From contig NZ_BCSI01000009.1 in assembly GCF_001570785.1 (NCBI RefSeq), positions 1 through 64,000 of the forward strand: DNA of 64,000 bases, in the 5' to 3' direction. Made by a program: the position numbers and the translations under genes. The notes beneath the pieces are model-generated. The model was given only the letters and a program-made list of their open reading frames with translations. It ran no database searches and was not told the origin of the DNA. Every line of letters begins with the position of its first letter. Position 1 is the first letter of the stretch. This DNA comes from Dermabacter hominis NBRC 106157. Its GTDB lineage: Bacteria > Actinomycetota > Actinomycetes > Actinomycetales > Dermabacteraceae. This document shows, in pieces, positions 24,647 through 33,454 of the stretch.

Positions 24647-25378
24647 CTAGTCGAGGAAGCCGCGAAGAAGCGCCTCGGTTCCCGCGAGATGTTCCTCCAT
24701 CTCGACCGAGGCCACATCCGGCCGTCCGCGAAGAATGGCCTGGACGATCCTTTGATGCTGCTCGCACGAATGCTCAATATTGGGCTGGAGCAGGGGGATC
24801 TGGTCAAGAAGCTCGTTGACCCGCATGCGGATATCGGCGAGAACCGGAACGAGGGAGGGAGCGTCAACGAGTTCCCCCATGAGCAGGTGCAGGCGCGTGT
24901 CGTACTTGCGGTAGTCAGCCAGGTCGGCACCCTGGCATTCCTCGTGGGCGCGCCACAGCCGTTCGCGGCTTTCGCGTGAAAGCTCTTGGCGGGCGAGCCT
25001 GCGCACGATCCCTACTTCGACAACCGCCCGAAGGGCGAGAGTGTCGATGATGGATGCGACTCTGCTCGAGGTTTCCGAAAGCGCACTCGAGGTGGGAAGC
25101 GGATTCTTTGCGAACGTCCCGCCGTAGCGGCCCCGTTTCGCTTCGAGGTAACCCGCCTCAACGAGAGCCGAGATGGCCTCGCGAACGGTGTCGCGCGAAA
25201 CCCCGAGCATCGAGGCGAGCTCGCGCTCCGGAGGAAGCTTTTCCCCCGGAGCAACGAGCCCAAGTTTGAGCGATTGAACAAGCCTGTGCACGGTCCCCTC
25301 GAAAGCGTTCGAGGCCGCTCCTGGCTTCAACAGAACCCAGGAGTTCAGCACGGGGGCGGGATCAGGCAGCTCAGTCAT
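24647..25378 (-). CDS. GntR/FadR-family transcriptional regulator
   Basis: 243 residues. N-terminal GntR winged helix: KLPPERELASMLGVSRDTVR, then EAGYLEAKRGRYGGTFA (about 40-95). The C-terminal half is an all-helical FCD domain (VEVGIVRRLARQEL, EEHLAGTEALLRGFL), which in FadR-type regulators binds an organic acid or similar ligand with metal. It is the last gene of the minus-strand gamma-glutamylation cluster and is its likely regulator. An 11-base palindrome CTTGTCACAAG (25389-25399), 11 bases upstream of its ATG, may be an operator. Confidence 0.88.
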   Translation of the reverse strand: MTELPDPAPVLNSWVLLKPGAASNAFEGTVHRLVQSLKLGLVAPGEKLPPERELASMLGVSRDTVREAISALVEAGYLEAKRGRYGGTFAKNPLPTSSALSETSSRVASIIDTLALRAVVEVGIVRRLARQELSRESRERLWRAHEECQGADLADYRKYDTRLHLLMGELVDAPSLVPVLADIRMRVNELLDQIPLLQPNIEHSCEQHQRIVQAILRGRPDVASVEMEEHLAGTEALLRGFLD

Positions 25379-25408
25379 CGCTCAACATCTTGTCACAAGC
25401 GTCGCGAC

Positions 25409-26206
25409 TCAGAGCGGCGTGACGTAGGCGGCGCTGAGGCCACCGTCGACGAGGAACGTGGACGCCGTGATGAAGGAAGCGTCGTCACTCGCCAGGAACG
25501 CGACGGCGGCCGCAAGCTCCTTCGCGTCACCGAATCGCCCAACCGGAACGTGCACGAGTCGACGCTGCGCACGCTCCGGATCCTTGGCGAAAAGCTCCTG
25601 AAGAAGAGGAGTGGCCACGGGCCCCGGGCACAGGGCGTTGACGCGAATGCCCTGACGGGCGAACTGCACGCCGAGCTCGCGCGTCATCGCGAGCACCCCA
25701 CCCTTGGAGGCCGTGTAGGAAATCTGCGAGGTCGCCGAGCCCATCACCGCCACGAAGCTAGCCGTGTTGATGATCGAACCGGACTGCTGCTTCGTCATGT
25801 GGCGAAGCGCTGCGCGCGAGCACAGGTAAACCGATTTCAGGTTGACGTCCTGCACCTTCTCCCACGCGGGAAGCTCGGTTGTTTCAATCGAATCGTCATC
25901 CGCGGGCGAAATCCCGGCGTTGTTGAAGGCAATATCGACCGAGCCGTACACGCGAGCTGCTTCGTCGAACAGGTGGTTGACCTGCTCTTCGCTCGTGACG
26001 TTCGTTTCGACGAAGAGGCCGCCGACCTCCTTGGCAGCCGCCTCGCCGTTTGTCGCATCGAGATCGCCGATGACGACCGTGGCGCCTTCGGCCGCGAATC
26101 GGCGGGCGGTCGCAAGCCCGATGCCGGAGCTGCCGCCCGTAATCACGGCAACCTTGCCCTTCAGTCGTTGGGTGAGATCAATCTTGTCGATAGTCGTCTC
26201 TGACAT
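25409..26206 (-). CDS. SDR-family oxidoreductase of the gamma-glutamylation cluster
   Basis: 265 residues. Classical SDR: cofactor motif VITGGSSGIGLATARRF, Asp in VVIGDLDA favouring NAD(H), NNAG at FNNAGISPADD, catalytic Ser in IINTASFVAV, YxxxK as YTASKGG, and the C-terminal FITASTFLVDGG. Within a cluster holding a ligase, aldehyde dehydrogenase and gamma-glutamyl hydrolase, it could oxidise the alcohol of gamma-glutamylethanolamide to the aldehyde. The alternative is a general 3-oxoacyl-ACP-reductase-like enzyme. It lies 32 bases downstream of the aldehyde dehydrogenase gene. Confidence 0.88.
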   Translation of the reverse strand: MSETTIDKIDLTQRLKGKVAVITGGSSGIGLATARRFAAEGATVVIGDLDATNGEAAAKEVGGLFVETNVTSEEQVNHLFDEAARVYGSVDIAFNNAGISPADDDSIETTELPAWEKVQDVNLKSVYLCSRAALRHMTKQQSGSIINTASFVAVMGSATSQISYTASKGGVLAMTRELGVQFARQGIRVNALCPGPVATPLLQELFAKDPERAQRRLVHVPVGRFGDAKELAAAVAFLASDDASFITASTFLVDGGLSAAYVTPL

Positions 26207-26238
26207 GTCAAAACCTTTCTACAAGGGGTGGATGGTGG

Positions 26239-27597
26239 CTAGTCCTGCGCGAAAAAGACATTCTTGGTTTCGGTGAAGGCCAGGGGGGCGTCGGGCCCCT
26301 GTTCCCTGCCTAGACCGGACTGCTTGAACCCGCCGAACGGCGTGGAGTACCGCACCGACGAGTGGGAGTTGACGGAGAGGTTTCCCGCCTCGACCCCGCG
26401 CGACACGCGAAGCGCGCGGCCGATGTCGCGAGTCCAGATCGACCCCGAAAGCCCGTACTCGGTGTCGTTTGCGAGGGCGAGCGCATCGGCCTCGTCCTCG
26501 AACGGCAGCACGGTGACGACGGGGCCGAAAATCTCCTCGTGAACCGTCCGGTGCGTGCGCTCGGGCGTGAGCACGGTGGGCGGGAACCAGAAGCCGGGGC
26601 CCGACGGTGCACTCCCTCTAAAGGCGACAAGCGATTCGTCGTCCACGTATCCGGTGACCTTGTCGAGGTGGGCTTTCGCCACGAGCGGCCCCATTTCGGT
26701 GTCGTCCTTCGCGGGGTCACCAACCCGGAACTCCTTGACGGCGGGCTCGAAGAGCTCCATGAACTTCTCGTACACGGACTTTTCGACGAGGATCCGTGAG
26801 CGCGAGCAGCAATCCTGCCCGGCGTTGTCGAAAACCCCCGCGGGAGCTGCGGCGGCTGCCTTCTCGAGATCGGAATCGGCAAACACGATGTTCGCGTTCT
26901 TTCCGCCGAGTTCGAGCGTGAGGGTCTTGACCTGTTCGGCGCAGCCACGCATGATCGTCTTTCCCGTTGCCGTTGAGCCGGTGAACACGACTTTTCGCAC
27001 GTCGGGATGCGTGACGAACCGGTTGCCGACGACCGATCCTTTGCCGGGAAGAACCGTGAGAAGGTCCTCGGGGAGGCCGGCCTCGAGGGCGAGCTCGGCA
27101 ATGCGGATCGCCGTGAGCGGTGTCCATTCGGCGGGCTTGAGAACCACGGCGCAGCCAGCCGCGAGCGCAGGTGCGAAGCCCCACGCGGCGATTGGCATGG
27201 GGAAGTTCCACGGGGTGATGATGCCGACGACGCCTACCGCCTCATGGAAGGTCACGTTCACGCCGCCCTCGACGGGAATCTGCTCGCCGATGAGCCTCTC
27301 GGGAGCTGCCGCGTAATACTCGAGGACATTCGCAACGTTTTGCGCTTCCCACCGAGCTTGCCCAATGGGGTGGCCGGCATTGGCAACCTCGATCTGGGCG
27401 AGCTCCTCGTTGTGCTCGGCGACGATGTGGGCAAAACTCCGCAGAACCTGCGCTCGCGAGGCTGGAGCGGTGGCCGCCCAGCGCTTTTGTGCAACGACGG
27501 CCTTGGCGATGGCGTCGTCAGTCGCCTCGACGTCGACGAGCTCGATGCTGCGAATGAACTCCTCGGTCGCGGGGTTGATGATGTCGAACGTAGTCAT
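26239..27597 (-). CDS. NAD(P)-dependent aldehyde dehydrogenase
   Basis: 452 residues, somewhat shorter than the usual 475-500. Family marks: IITPWNFPMPIAAWGFAPAL, VVLKPAEWTPLTAI, VVFTGSTATGKTIM, the general base Glu in TLELGGKNANIVF, the catalytic Cys in FDNAGQDCCSRSR, and EIFGPVVTVLPF. In the Puu-like scheme it oxidises a gamma-glutamylated aminoaldehyde to the acid. Its start overlaps the hydrolase gene stop by ATGA at 27594-27597, so the two are translationally coupled. Confidence 0.92.
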   Translation of the reverse strand: MTTFDIINPATEEFIRSIELVDVEATDDAIAKAVVAQKRWAATAPASRAQVLRSFAHIVAEHNEELAQIEVANAGHPIGQARWEAQNVANVLEYYAAAPERLIGEQIPVEGGVNVTFHEAVGVVGIITPWNFPMPIAAWGFAPALAAGCAVVLKPAEWTPLTAIRIAELALEAGLPEDLLTVLPGKGSVVGNRFVTHPDVRKVVFTGSTATGKTIMRGCAEQVKTLTLELGGKNANIVFADSDLEKAAAAAPAGVFDNAGQDCCSRSRILVEKSVYEKFMELFEPAVKEFRVGDPAKDDTEMGPLVAKAHLDKVTGYVDDESLVAFRGSAPSGPGFWFPPTVLTPERTHRTVHEEIFGPVVTVLPFEDEADALALANDTEYGLSGSIWTRDIGRALRVSRGVEAGNLSVNSHSSVRYSTPFGGFKQSGLGREQGPDAPLAFTETKNVFFAQD

Positions 27598-28328
27598 GGG
27601 CGCTCCTTAGAGGTATGGGGCGTGGCATTGACGAGGGCTTCGAAGAGTCTGCGGTCGTCGCTTTGCTGTTCGGGATGCCATTGGACGGCAAGGAAGAAGC
27701 CCCGTGCTGAAGGGGACTCGAGGGCCTGGATGGTGCCGTCGGACGTGCGGGCGGTGACCGTGAGATCGCTGCCAACCTTCGCGACCGCCTGATGGTGGTA
27801 CACGGGGATGTCGTGCGCGCTGCTGCCGAGGATGCTCGCGAGCGTCGAGCCATCGGCGATCTCGATGTCCACCGAGCCGAACACGCCCGGGGCGGGCTGA
27901 TATTGATCCGAGCCCACGACGTCGGGTAGGTGCTGGATTAGCGTGCCCGAGTGGACGGTGTTGACGATCTGCATGCCTCGACAGATCGCGAGCACGGGCA
28001 GCCCGGCGCTGCGTGCCGCCTCGTACAGAGCGATTTCCCACTCGTCGCGATCATCGCGCGGCGCCCCGGTCCTCTCGTGCGGCTGCTCGCCATACCGGGC
28101 CGGGTTGACGTCGGCCCCGCCCGCGAGGATGAGCCCGTCTAGGCGGGCGAGGACCTGGGCAGCGCGTTCATGTTCCGACGGTTGCGGGGGCAACAGGACG
28201 GGCACGCCTCCAGCATCGAGGACCGCCTGAAGGTAGGCCTCGTGCAGGAAGGATGCGCGCGTATCCCATACCCCGCACGTGGCAGATTCGAGGTATGTCG
28301 AGATACCGATGATGGGTGCGCTAGCCAC
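27594..28328 (-). CDS. Gamma-glutamyl hydrolase of the PuuD type (peptidase C26)
   Basis: 244 residues. Class I glutamine-amidotransferase-like fold with nucleophile Cys in PVLAICRGMQIVN and the catalytic His in AVQWHPEQ, plus the early GVPVLLPP and GADVNPARYGE motifs of gamma-glutamyl-GABA hydrolases. It releases glutamate from a gamma-glutamyl amide at the end of the pathway. It overlaps the ligase gene by 8 bases upstream and the aldehyde dehydrogenase by 4 downstream, in one compact operon. Confidence 0.9.
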   Translation of the reverse strand: MASAPIIGISTYLESATCGVWDTRASFLHEAYLQAVLDAGGVPVLLPPQPSEHERAAQVLARLDGLILAGGADVNPARYGEQPHERTGAPRDDRDEWEIALYEAARSAGLPVLAICRGMQIVNTVHSGTLIQHLPDVVGSDQYQPAPGVFGSVDIEIADGSTLASILGSSAHDIPVYHHQAVAKVGSDLTVTARTSDGTIQALESPSARGFFLAVQWHPEQQSDDRRLFEALVNATPHTSKERP

Positions 28329-29688
28329 GTTCGAAGCCCCTCACGCGCTCCCAATCCGTGACGGCGGCATCGAACGCCTCGAGTTCGACCCGGGCAGCCC
28401 GCGTGTAGTGCTCGACGACGTCTTCGCCGAAGGCGGCATGGGCAATCTCGGAGTTTTCGAACAGGTCGGCGGCTTCGCGGAGCGTCGTCGGCACCCTCGG
28501 CTTGTCACTTTCGTAGCCGTTGCCCACGAGCTCCTCCTCGAGGGAGAGCTCGTTGTCGATGCCGTGGAGACCCGCGGCGATCATCGCGGCCATTGCGAGA
28601 TATTGATTGACGTCGCCGCCGGGAATGCGGTTCTCGAAGCGCAGCGATTTGCCGTGGCCCACGACTCGGAAGGCGCACGAGCGGTTGTCGAGGCCCCACG
28701 CGAGTGTGGTTGGTGCGAATGTGCCGGGCTGATAGCGCTTATAGGAGTTGATGTTGGGGGCGAACATGAGGGCAAGTTCGCGCGCTGCGGCGATCTGCCC
28801 CGCGAGGAACTGATCCATAATGACGCTGCGCCCGCCTTCGCGGGATTCATCGGCGAACACGGGGTTGTCGTCCTTGTCGCGCAGGCTCATGTGAATGTGG
28901 CACGAGTTGCCTTCGCGCTGGTTGAACTTCGCCATGAAGGTGATGGACTTGCCGTGCCTTTCGGCGATTTCCTTGGCGCCCGTGCGGTAGAGGCTGTGGT
29001 TGTCGCACGTGGTAAGCACGTCGTCGTAAAGGAAAGCGATCTCTTGCTGGCCGGGGTTGCATTCGCCTTTGACGCCCTCGCAGTACATGCCGGCGGCATC
29101 CATGGAGTTGCGGATGTCGCGAAGAAGCGGTTCGAGGCGCGTGGAGGCCTGGATGTCGTAGTCGGTGTTGTAGTCGCTTGCGGGGGTGAGGTCGTTGTAG
29201 CCCTTGGCCCACGCTTCACGGTAGGTGTCGTCGAAAATCAGGAATTCGAGTTCCGTCGCGCCCATGCATGTCCAGCCGCGCTCCTCGAGGCGAGCGCGCT
29301 GTTTCTTGAGGACACTGCGCGGGGCGGGGGCGACTTCCTCGCCCGAGGTCGTGAGGAGGTCCGCGGTGACCTGTGCGGAGCCCTCGATCCACGGGACCTG
29401 GCGCAGCGTGGCCAAGTCTGGCTTCATGACCATGTCGCCGTAGCCGCTCTTCCAGCTGGAGATCTTGTAGCCGTCCACCGTGTTGTTGTCGATGTCGACG
29501 GCGAGGAGGTAGTTGCAGCACTCGGCTCCGTGTTCGGCGACGGAGTCGAGAAAGAGGCGAGCGGAGATGCGCTTGCCTACGAGTCGGCCTTGCATGTCCG
29601 TGAATCCGAGAATCACGGTGTCGATATCGCCGGCGTGGATGCGGTTGGTGAGTTCTGAGAACGTCAGCATTCCTTCGTTGCCTGACAT
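28321..29688 (-). CDS. Glutamine-synthetase-like gamma-glutamylamine ligase (GlnA3/GlnA4/PuuA type)
   Basis: 455 residues, first gene of the operon; GAGGAGCTTCC precedes the ATG. Glutamine synthetase fold: N-terminal FTDMQGRLVGKRISARLF, ATP/metal motifs GATELEFLIFDD and CEGVKGECNPGQQEIAF, then GNSCHIHMSLRD and FRVVGHGKSLRFENRIPG. It uses ATP to join glutamate to an amine. The relaxed ammonium-site sequence and the neighbours (hydrolase, aldehyde dehydrogenase, permease) mark it as a catabolic ligase and not housekeeping GlnA. The ethanolamine-type permease points to ethanolamine as substrate; putrescine is the alternative. Confidence 0.88.
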   Translation of the reverse strand: MSGNEGMLTFSELTNRIHAGDIDTVILGFTDMQGRLVGKRISARLFLDSVAEHGAECCNYLLAVDIDNNTVDGYKISSWKSGYGDMVMKPDLATLRQVPWIEGSAQVTADLLTTSGEEVAPAPRSVLKKQRARLEERGWTCMGATELEFLIFDDTYREAWAKGYNDLTPASDYNTDYDIQASTRLEPLLRDIRNSMDAAGMYCEGVKGECNPGQQEIAFLYDDVLTTCDNHSLYRTGAKEIAERHGKSITFMAKFNQREGNSCHIHMSLRDKDDNPVFADESREGGRSVIMDQFLAGQIAAARELALMFAPNINSYKRYQPGTFAPTTLAWGLDNRSCAFRVVGHGKSLRFENRIPGGDVNQYLAMAAMIAAGLHGIDNELSLEEELVGNGYESDKPRVPTTLREAADLFENSEIAHAAFGEDVVEHYTRAARVELEAFDAAVTDWERVRGFERG

Positions 29689-29762
29689 GGAAGCTCCTCA
29701 TTGTGCTTCGGTGTGGCCTGGCGGGGCCCTTACGTGGCGATGCAAGCCATTGACTAAACATC

Positions 29763-29818
29763 GGTCTGGCAACCATTAGACCACATGATGTGAGCTATGC
29801 AACCCGAAAGTCTGGCAA
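29763..29818. promoter_or_regulatory. Operator-like sites between the ligase operon and the permease gene
   Basis: GGTCT (29763-29767) and AGACC (29778-29782) form an inverted repeat around a 10-base centre, recalling FadR-type GGTC/GACC sites. GTCTGGCAA occurs at 29764-29772 and again at 29810-29818, and AACCATTAG at 29771 and 29888. The divergent spacing of 269 bases suggests shared control by the cluster's GntR regulator. Confidence 0.4.
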
Positions 29819-29957
29819 AGTGCTGGGTGTTCTGGGTTGATTGTCTACAACTCACGCCAATAAATTTCTACAAAAGCGTGGAAATCCAACCATTAGCCGG
29901 GTAGTGTGGGGCAGCACACACGAGTCAACGTGGTCTCGTCACTACGGAAGGTATGCA

Positions 29958-31568
29958 ATGGCTGATCAAAGCGATCGTCAATCTCCTCAACGCACGGCAG
30001 CATCACCCGCCTCACCCTCCACGCAATCGGGGGAAGTCACCAAGGTCGGTGGCGTCACCTATCGAACGGCGGATACCGAATACTTTGAAAAACGTCAGCT
30101 CAAGCGCGCGGCCGGCATTTTCGGGCTCTGGGGCCTCGCGGTCGGCGCGGTCGTGTCCGGCAACTTTTCCGGCTGGAACTTCGGCGTGGATTTCGCGGGC
30201 TTCGGCGGGATGCTCATCGCCTACGCGATTCTCATCGTCATGTACTACGGCCTCATCTTCTCGATCAACGAAATGGCCGCCGCCATGCCCCACACCGGAG
30301 GTGCGTACTCGTTCGCGAGAGCGGCGATGGGGCCCTACGCGGGCTTCGTGACGGGCCTTGCCGAAACAATCGAGTACGTCGCAACAACCGCCGTGATCGT
30401 CTACTTCTCCTCGGGCTACGCCGACGCGGTCGTATCGCAACTCCTCGGTGTTGACCTGCCAAAACCCGTGTGGTGGCTCATCCTTTACACGATCTTCGTG
30501 GCGCTGAACTCCTCGGGCGCAGCGGTATCGTTCAGGTTCGCCATCCTGGTGTCGATCATTTCGATCGTGATCCTGCTCGTCTTTAGTGCGATGGCGCTGT
30601 TCTCCGGCGCTTTCTCATGGGATTCACTCTTCAACATCGTTCCCGACGCAGGCGCTTCAGCCTTCTTGCCTCACGGTTTCCTCCCGATCCTGTTCGCGCT
30701 GCCCTTTGCCATGTGGTTCTTCCTCGGCATCGAGGAGCTGCCGCTCGCAGCCGAAGAGGCCCACAACCCCGTCCGCGACATTCCCAAGGCGGCACTGTGG
30801 GCGCGCTTCACACTCGTCGTTACCGGTCTTCTCGTGCTCGTTCTGAACACCGGCGTGCTCGGCGCGGAAACGACCGCCGGGGCAAGCGAGCCACTCCTCG
30901 ACGGCTTCCGCGCGATCGTCGGCGACGGCCTCGCTGCCGTCCTCGCACTCTTCGCTCTCGTGGGCCTGCTTGCCTCACTTCAAGGCATCATGTTCGCCTA
31001 CGGGCGCAACATGTATTCGCTCTCGCGAGCGGGCTACTACCCGAAGTTCCTCTCGCTCACGGGGCGCACGCAGACGCCGTGGGTTGCCCTTATCGCCGGT
31101 GCCGCCATCGGTTTTTGCGCCCTTGTGGGCGTCGATCTTGCCGGTGGTGAGGGCGGAATCGCCGGAGCAGTTGTCCTCAACATCGCTGCCTGGGGTGCCG
31201 TCGTCGCCTACCTCATGCAAATGGTGTCGTTCCTCGTGCTGCGCAAGCGATTCCCGAACGCGAAGCGTCCCTACAAATCGCCGTGGGGAAACTTTGGAGC
31301 GATCATCGCCGCCGTCATCTCCGCGCTCATCTTCCTGGGCTTCCTCCTCAACCCCGACTACCTGCCCGCGATCATCGCGATCATCGTGATCTACGCGGTC
31401 ATGCTCATCACCTTCTGGCTGTGGGGCCGCCACCGGCTCATTATGAGTCCCGAAGAGGAGTACGCGCTCTCGGGAGGCCTCGACGTCGTGAACCTCGACG
31501 ACCTCGTGGATGACGGTGAACGTGACGACCGGCCCGGTGAGAGCGAGGTAGCACCCGCTCGAGAGTAG
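29958..31568 (+). CDS. eat: APC-superfamily amino acid/amine permease, ethanolamine permease type
   Basis: 536 residues from ATG 29958, preceded by ACGGAAGGTATGCA. Twelve hydrophobic segments. The N-terminal text VTYRTADTEYFEKRQLKRAA, then GIFGLWGLAVGAVVSGNFSG, is typical of the ethanolamine permease subgroup (Eat). Other APC marks are AAAMPHTGGAYSFARAAMGP and GIEELPLAAEEAHNP. It would import ethanolamine across the plasma membrane. It is divergent from the operon that encodes a gamma-glutamyl ligase, hydrolase, aldehyde dehydrogenase and SDR, which fits uptake coupled to glutamylation. Confidence 0.85.
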   Translation: MADQSDRQSPQRTAASPASPSTQSGEVTKVGGVTYRTADTEYFEKRQLKRAAGIFGLWGLAVGAVVSGNFSGWNFGVDFAGFGGMLIAYAILIVMYYGLIFSINEMAAAMPHTGGAYSFARAAMGPYAGFVTGLAETIEYVATTAVIVYFSSGYADAVVSQLLGVDLPKPVWWLILYTIFVALNSSGAAVSFRFAILVSIISIVILLVFSAMALFSGAFSWDSLFNIVPDAGASAFLPHGFLPILFALPFAMWFFLGIEELPLAAEEAHNPVRDIPKAALWARFTLVVTGLLVLVLNTGVLGAETTAGASEPLLDGFRAIVGDGLAAVLALFALVGLLASLQGIMFAYGRNMYSLSRAGYYPKFLSLTGRTQTPWVALIAGAAIGFCALVGVDLAGGEGGIAGAVVLNIAAWGAVVAYLMQMVSFLVLRKRFPNAKRPYKSPWGNFGAIIAAVISALIFLGFLLNPDYLPAIIAIIVIYAVMLITFWLWGRHRLIMSPEEEYALSGGLDVVNLDDLVDDGERDDRPGESEVAPARE

Positions 31569-31631
31569 GCCTCAACGGGCGTTCCTCATTCTTGCCTCAC
31601 GGCCGTCTCTCATTCTTTGCTCATACGAAAC

Positions 31632-31663
31632 GGTCCGGGGAAGCCCTGCGGCTTCCCCGGACC
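31632..31663. terminator. Bidirectional terminator
   Basis: Perfect 14-bp stem GGTCCGGGGAAGCC / GGCTTCCCCGGACC with loop CTGC, placed between the converging permease and ATP-grasp genes. Confidence 0.85.
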
Positions 31664-31684
31664 ATCCACGAGGTTCACGCGCGG

Positions 31685-32983
31685 TTAGAACCCGGTGCGC
31701 GTGACCTTCGGGTAGTACTTCCGGAACTTCTGCACCTGGCGGAGACCCGAAGCGAGAGCGAAGCCCTTCATCCACGCACCCTCCGGGGCGTAGCGGTAGG
31801 GATTGTCCACGCCGTGGGCACGAACGGCGGAATCGAGCTGAGCGCGCAGTTCGGGTTCGGTGACGTAGTGCTTCACGAGGCGCGTGGGGAGGATCGAGTA
31901 GAGGTGCTGCTCCTCGGCGCGCACACGCTCAAGGGGGGCGCCGTCGATGAGGTCCGCGACAATGTGCTCGGGGTAGGAGCCGCCTGCCGCGGTGACGTAG
32001 TGGTTGTTGCGTCCGAGCCGCGGATTGAGTTCGAGGAAGTAGGCCGTTCCGTTACGCGGGTCGGCCTTGAGATCAACGTTGGCGAAGCCGACGTAGTCCA
32101 CGTGGTCGAGGAGTTTTTCGAACTGTGCGACGATCGCCCGGTGAGGACCGGTGAGCATCGCTGCGGGGCGCCCGAGCGCATCGGGTGTGTGCTCGCCTAG
32201 CAGCACCTGCGCAGCGCATGTGAGCGTCACTTCGCCCGAGCGCGAGCGGTAGCCGGTGATGGAGTATTCGGACGTGTCGTCACCCTCGATGAGCTCCTGG
32301 AAAAGGAACCGCCCTGTGAAGCCAGCGTCCCCGAGCTTTGCCACGAGTTCCTTGTATTCGGCCTGCGACTTGAGCACGAATACTTTGCGCTTGCCGGTGA
32401 ACTTGACGCGCGAATAATCGGCGGTGTTCGCGGGTTTGCCGATGATCGGGTAGGCCCACGGAAGCTGCTCGGGCGCGTCAAAATCGGCCCCGCCGTACCG
32501 GGAGAAGTCCACGACGGCCGTGGGAATCGTCGGAATGTCGAGCTCGTTGCACGCTTCTTGGAAGTGAGCCTTGTCGGCCAGCTTCGCGAGGGAAGCGGAA
32601 TCAATTTGCGCGAGAAGGTAGTGCACCTCGAGCTCGGCCCGGTACGTATCGATGAAGGAAATGAACGAATCGGCATTCGCGAGCAAGAGCGTCGGTCGCT
32701 TGACGGGTTTGTCTTTCGCAAGCTGAACGAGCGCGTCCTTGAGGTCGCGTTCGCTTGCCTCAGCACCGAGAGCGACGTGAGCGCTTGTGACAGTGCGTTC
32801 GTTCATCGCGATGGGGGTGCGCATCACGGTGAGTGAACGCATGCCGTAGGCCTTGTGAAAGGCAATCGAGACGTTGAGCGAGTTGAGACCCGCGCCGAGG
32901 ATCACGACATCGAACTCCGTGCCGCCTTTGCTGATCCCCGTTGTGGGGCCGGGCTGGGAGACAGTGAGGTTCGAGATGGCCAC
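31685..32983 (-). CDS. ATP-grasp carboxylate-amine ligase (D-aspartate-ligase-like)
   Basis: 432 residues. The N-terminal domain has a Rossmann-like FDVVILGAGLNSLNVSIAFH. The central ATP-grasp region carries AYPIIGKPANTADYSRVKF, FLFQELIEGDDTSEYSITGY and the metal-binding strand NGTAYFLELNPRLGRNNHYV. Length and order of motifs are like peptidoglycan bridge ligases of the D-aspartate ligase group and other ATP-grasp ligases of unknown substrate. It would join a carboxylate to an amine with ATP cleavage in the cytoplasm. Stands alone on the minus strand. The substrate is inferred only. Confidence 0.65.
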   Translation of the reverse strand: MAISNLTVSQPGPTTGISKGGTEFDVVILGAGLNSLNVSIAFHKAYGMRSLTVMRTPIAMNERTVTSAHVALGAEASERDLKDALVQLAKDKPVKRPTLLLANADSFISFIDTYRAELEVHYLLAQIDSASLAKLADKAHFQEACNELDIPTIPTAVVDFSRYGGADFDAPEQLPWAYPIIGKPANTADYSRVKFTGKRKVFVLKSQAEYKELVAKLGDAGFTGRFLFQELIEGDDTSEYSITGYRSRSGEVTLTCAAQVLLGEHTPDALGRPAAMLTGPHRAIVAQFEKLLDHVDYVGFANVDLKADPRNGTAYFLELNPRLGRNNHYVTAAGGSYPEHIVADLIDGAPLERVRAEEQHLYSILPTRLVKHYVTEPELRAQLDSAVRAHGVDNPYRYAPEGAWMKGFALASGLRQVQKFRKYYPKVTRTGF

Positions 32984-33135
32984 GTGAAACGCCTTTCGCT
33001 GGGAAACATCCGGCGCTTGAGTTTATCGAACAGCAGTTTTGGCGCTCTCTGTTTGCTCGCACAAAGTGTTCGTAAAATTATTCAACGCTAAAAAAGTGGC
33101 GCCCTCGCGGGGCGCCCCTCTCCTAAGGAGTACCA

Positions 33136-33390
33136 ATGAACGACAGCAGCCCCCTCGACAAAGTTAAGGACGCCGCGCAGTCCCTCGCGGACACGGCGAA
33201 AGACAAGATTCCCGCGGGCGTTGATGCTGCGGCCGACGCCGTGGTTGACCTCGCCGCGAAGGCCGAGGAGAAGTTCCCGCAGGCCAAGGGCGTTGCCGAC
33301 AAGGTCGTTGATGTCGCGGGTGCTGCCCAAGACAAGGCCCACGAACTCGGCGATGGAGGCGATGAGGATTCGGCGGCGGCGCAACACTGA
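33136..33390 (+). CDS. Small helical Ala/Lys-rich protein
   Basis: 84 residues; AAGGAGTACCA before the ATG. Composition is Ala, Asp, Lys and Val in amphipathic heptad-like repeats (LDKVKDAAQSLADTAKDKIP, VVDLAAKAEEKFPQAKG, VVDVAGAAQDKAHEL), with no Cys or Trp. Such proteins in actinobacteria are annotated as Rv0909-type antitoxins or as LEA/CsbD-like stress proteins. No toxin gene lies beside it, so a stress-protective, disordered-to-helical protein seems at least as likely. Confidence 0.65.
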   Translation: MNDSSPLDKVKDAAQSLADTAKDKIPAGVDAAADAVVDLAAKAEEKFPQAKGVADKVVDVAGAAQDKAHELGDGGDEDSAAAQH

Positions 33391-33454
33391 GGCGGTGCCG
33401 TCCGGTTCGCAGCACTGAGGTGCTGCTGTTCCGGTTCGCAGCTCTGGGGTGCTG

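Noticed and set aside
28279-29658. Plus-strand open frame of 459 codons
   Set aside because: Opposite the glutamine-synthetase-like gene, with shadow composition.
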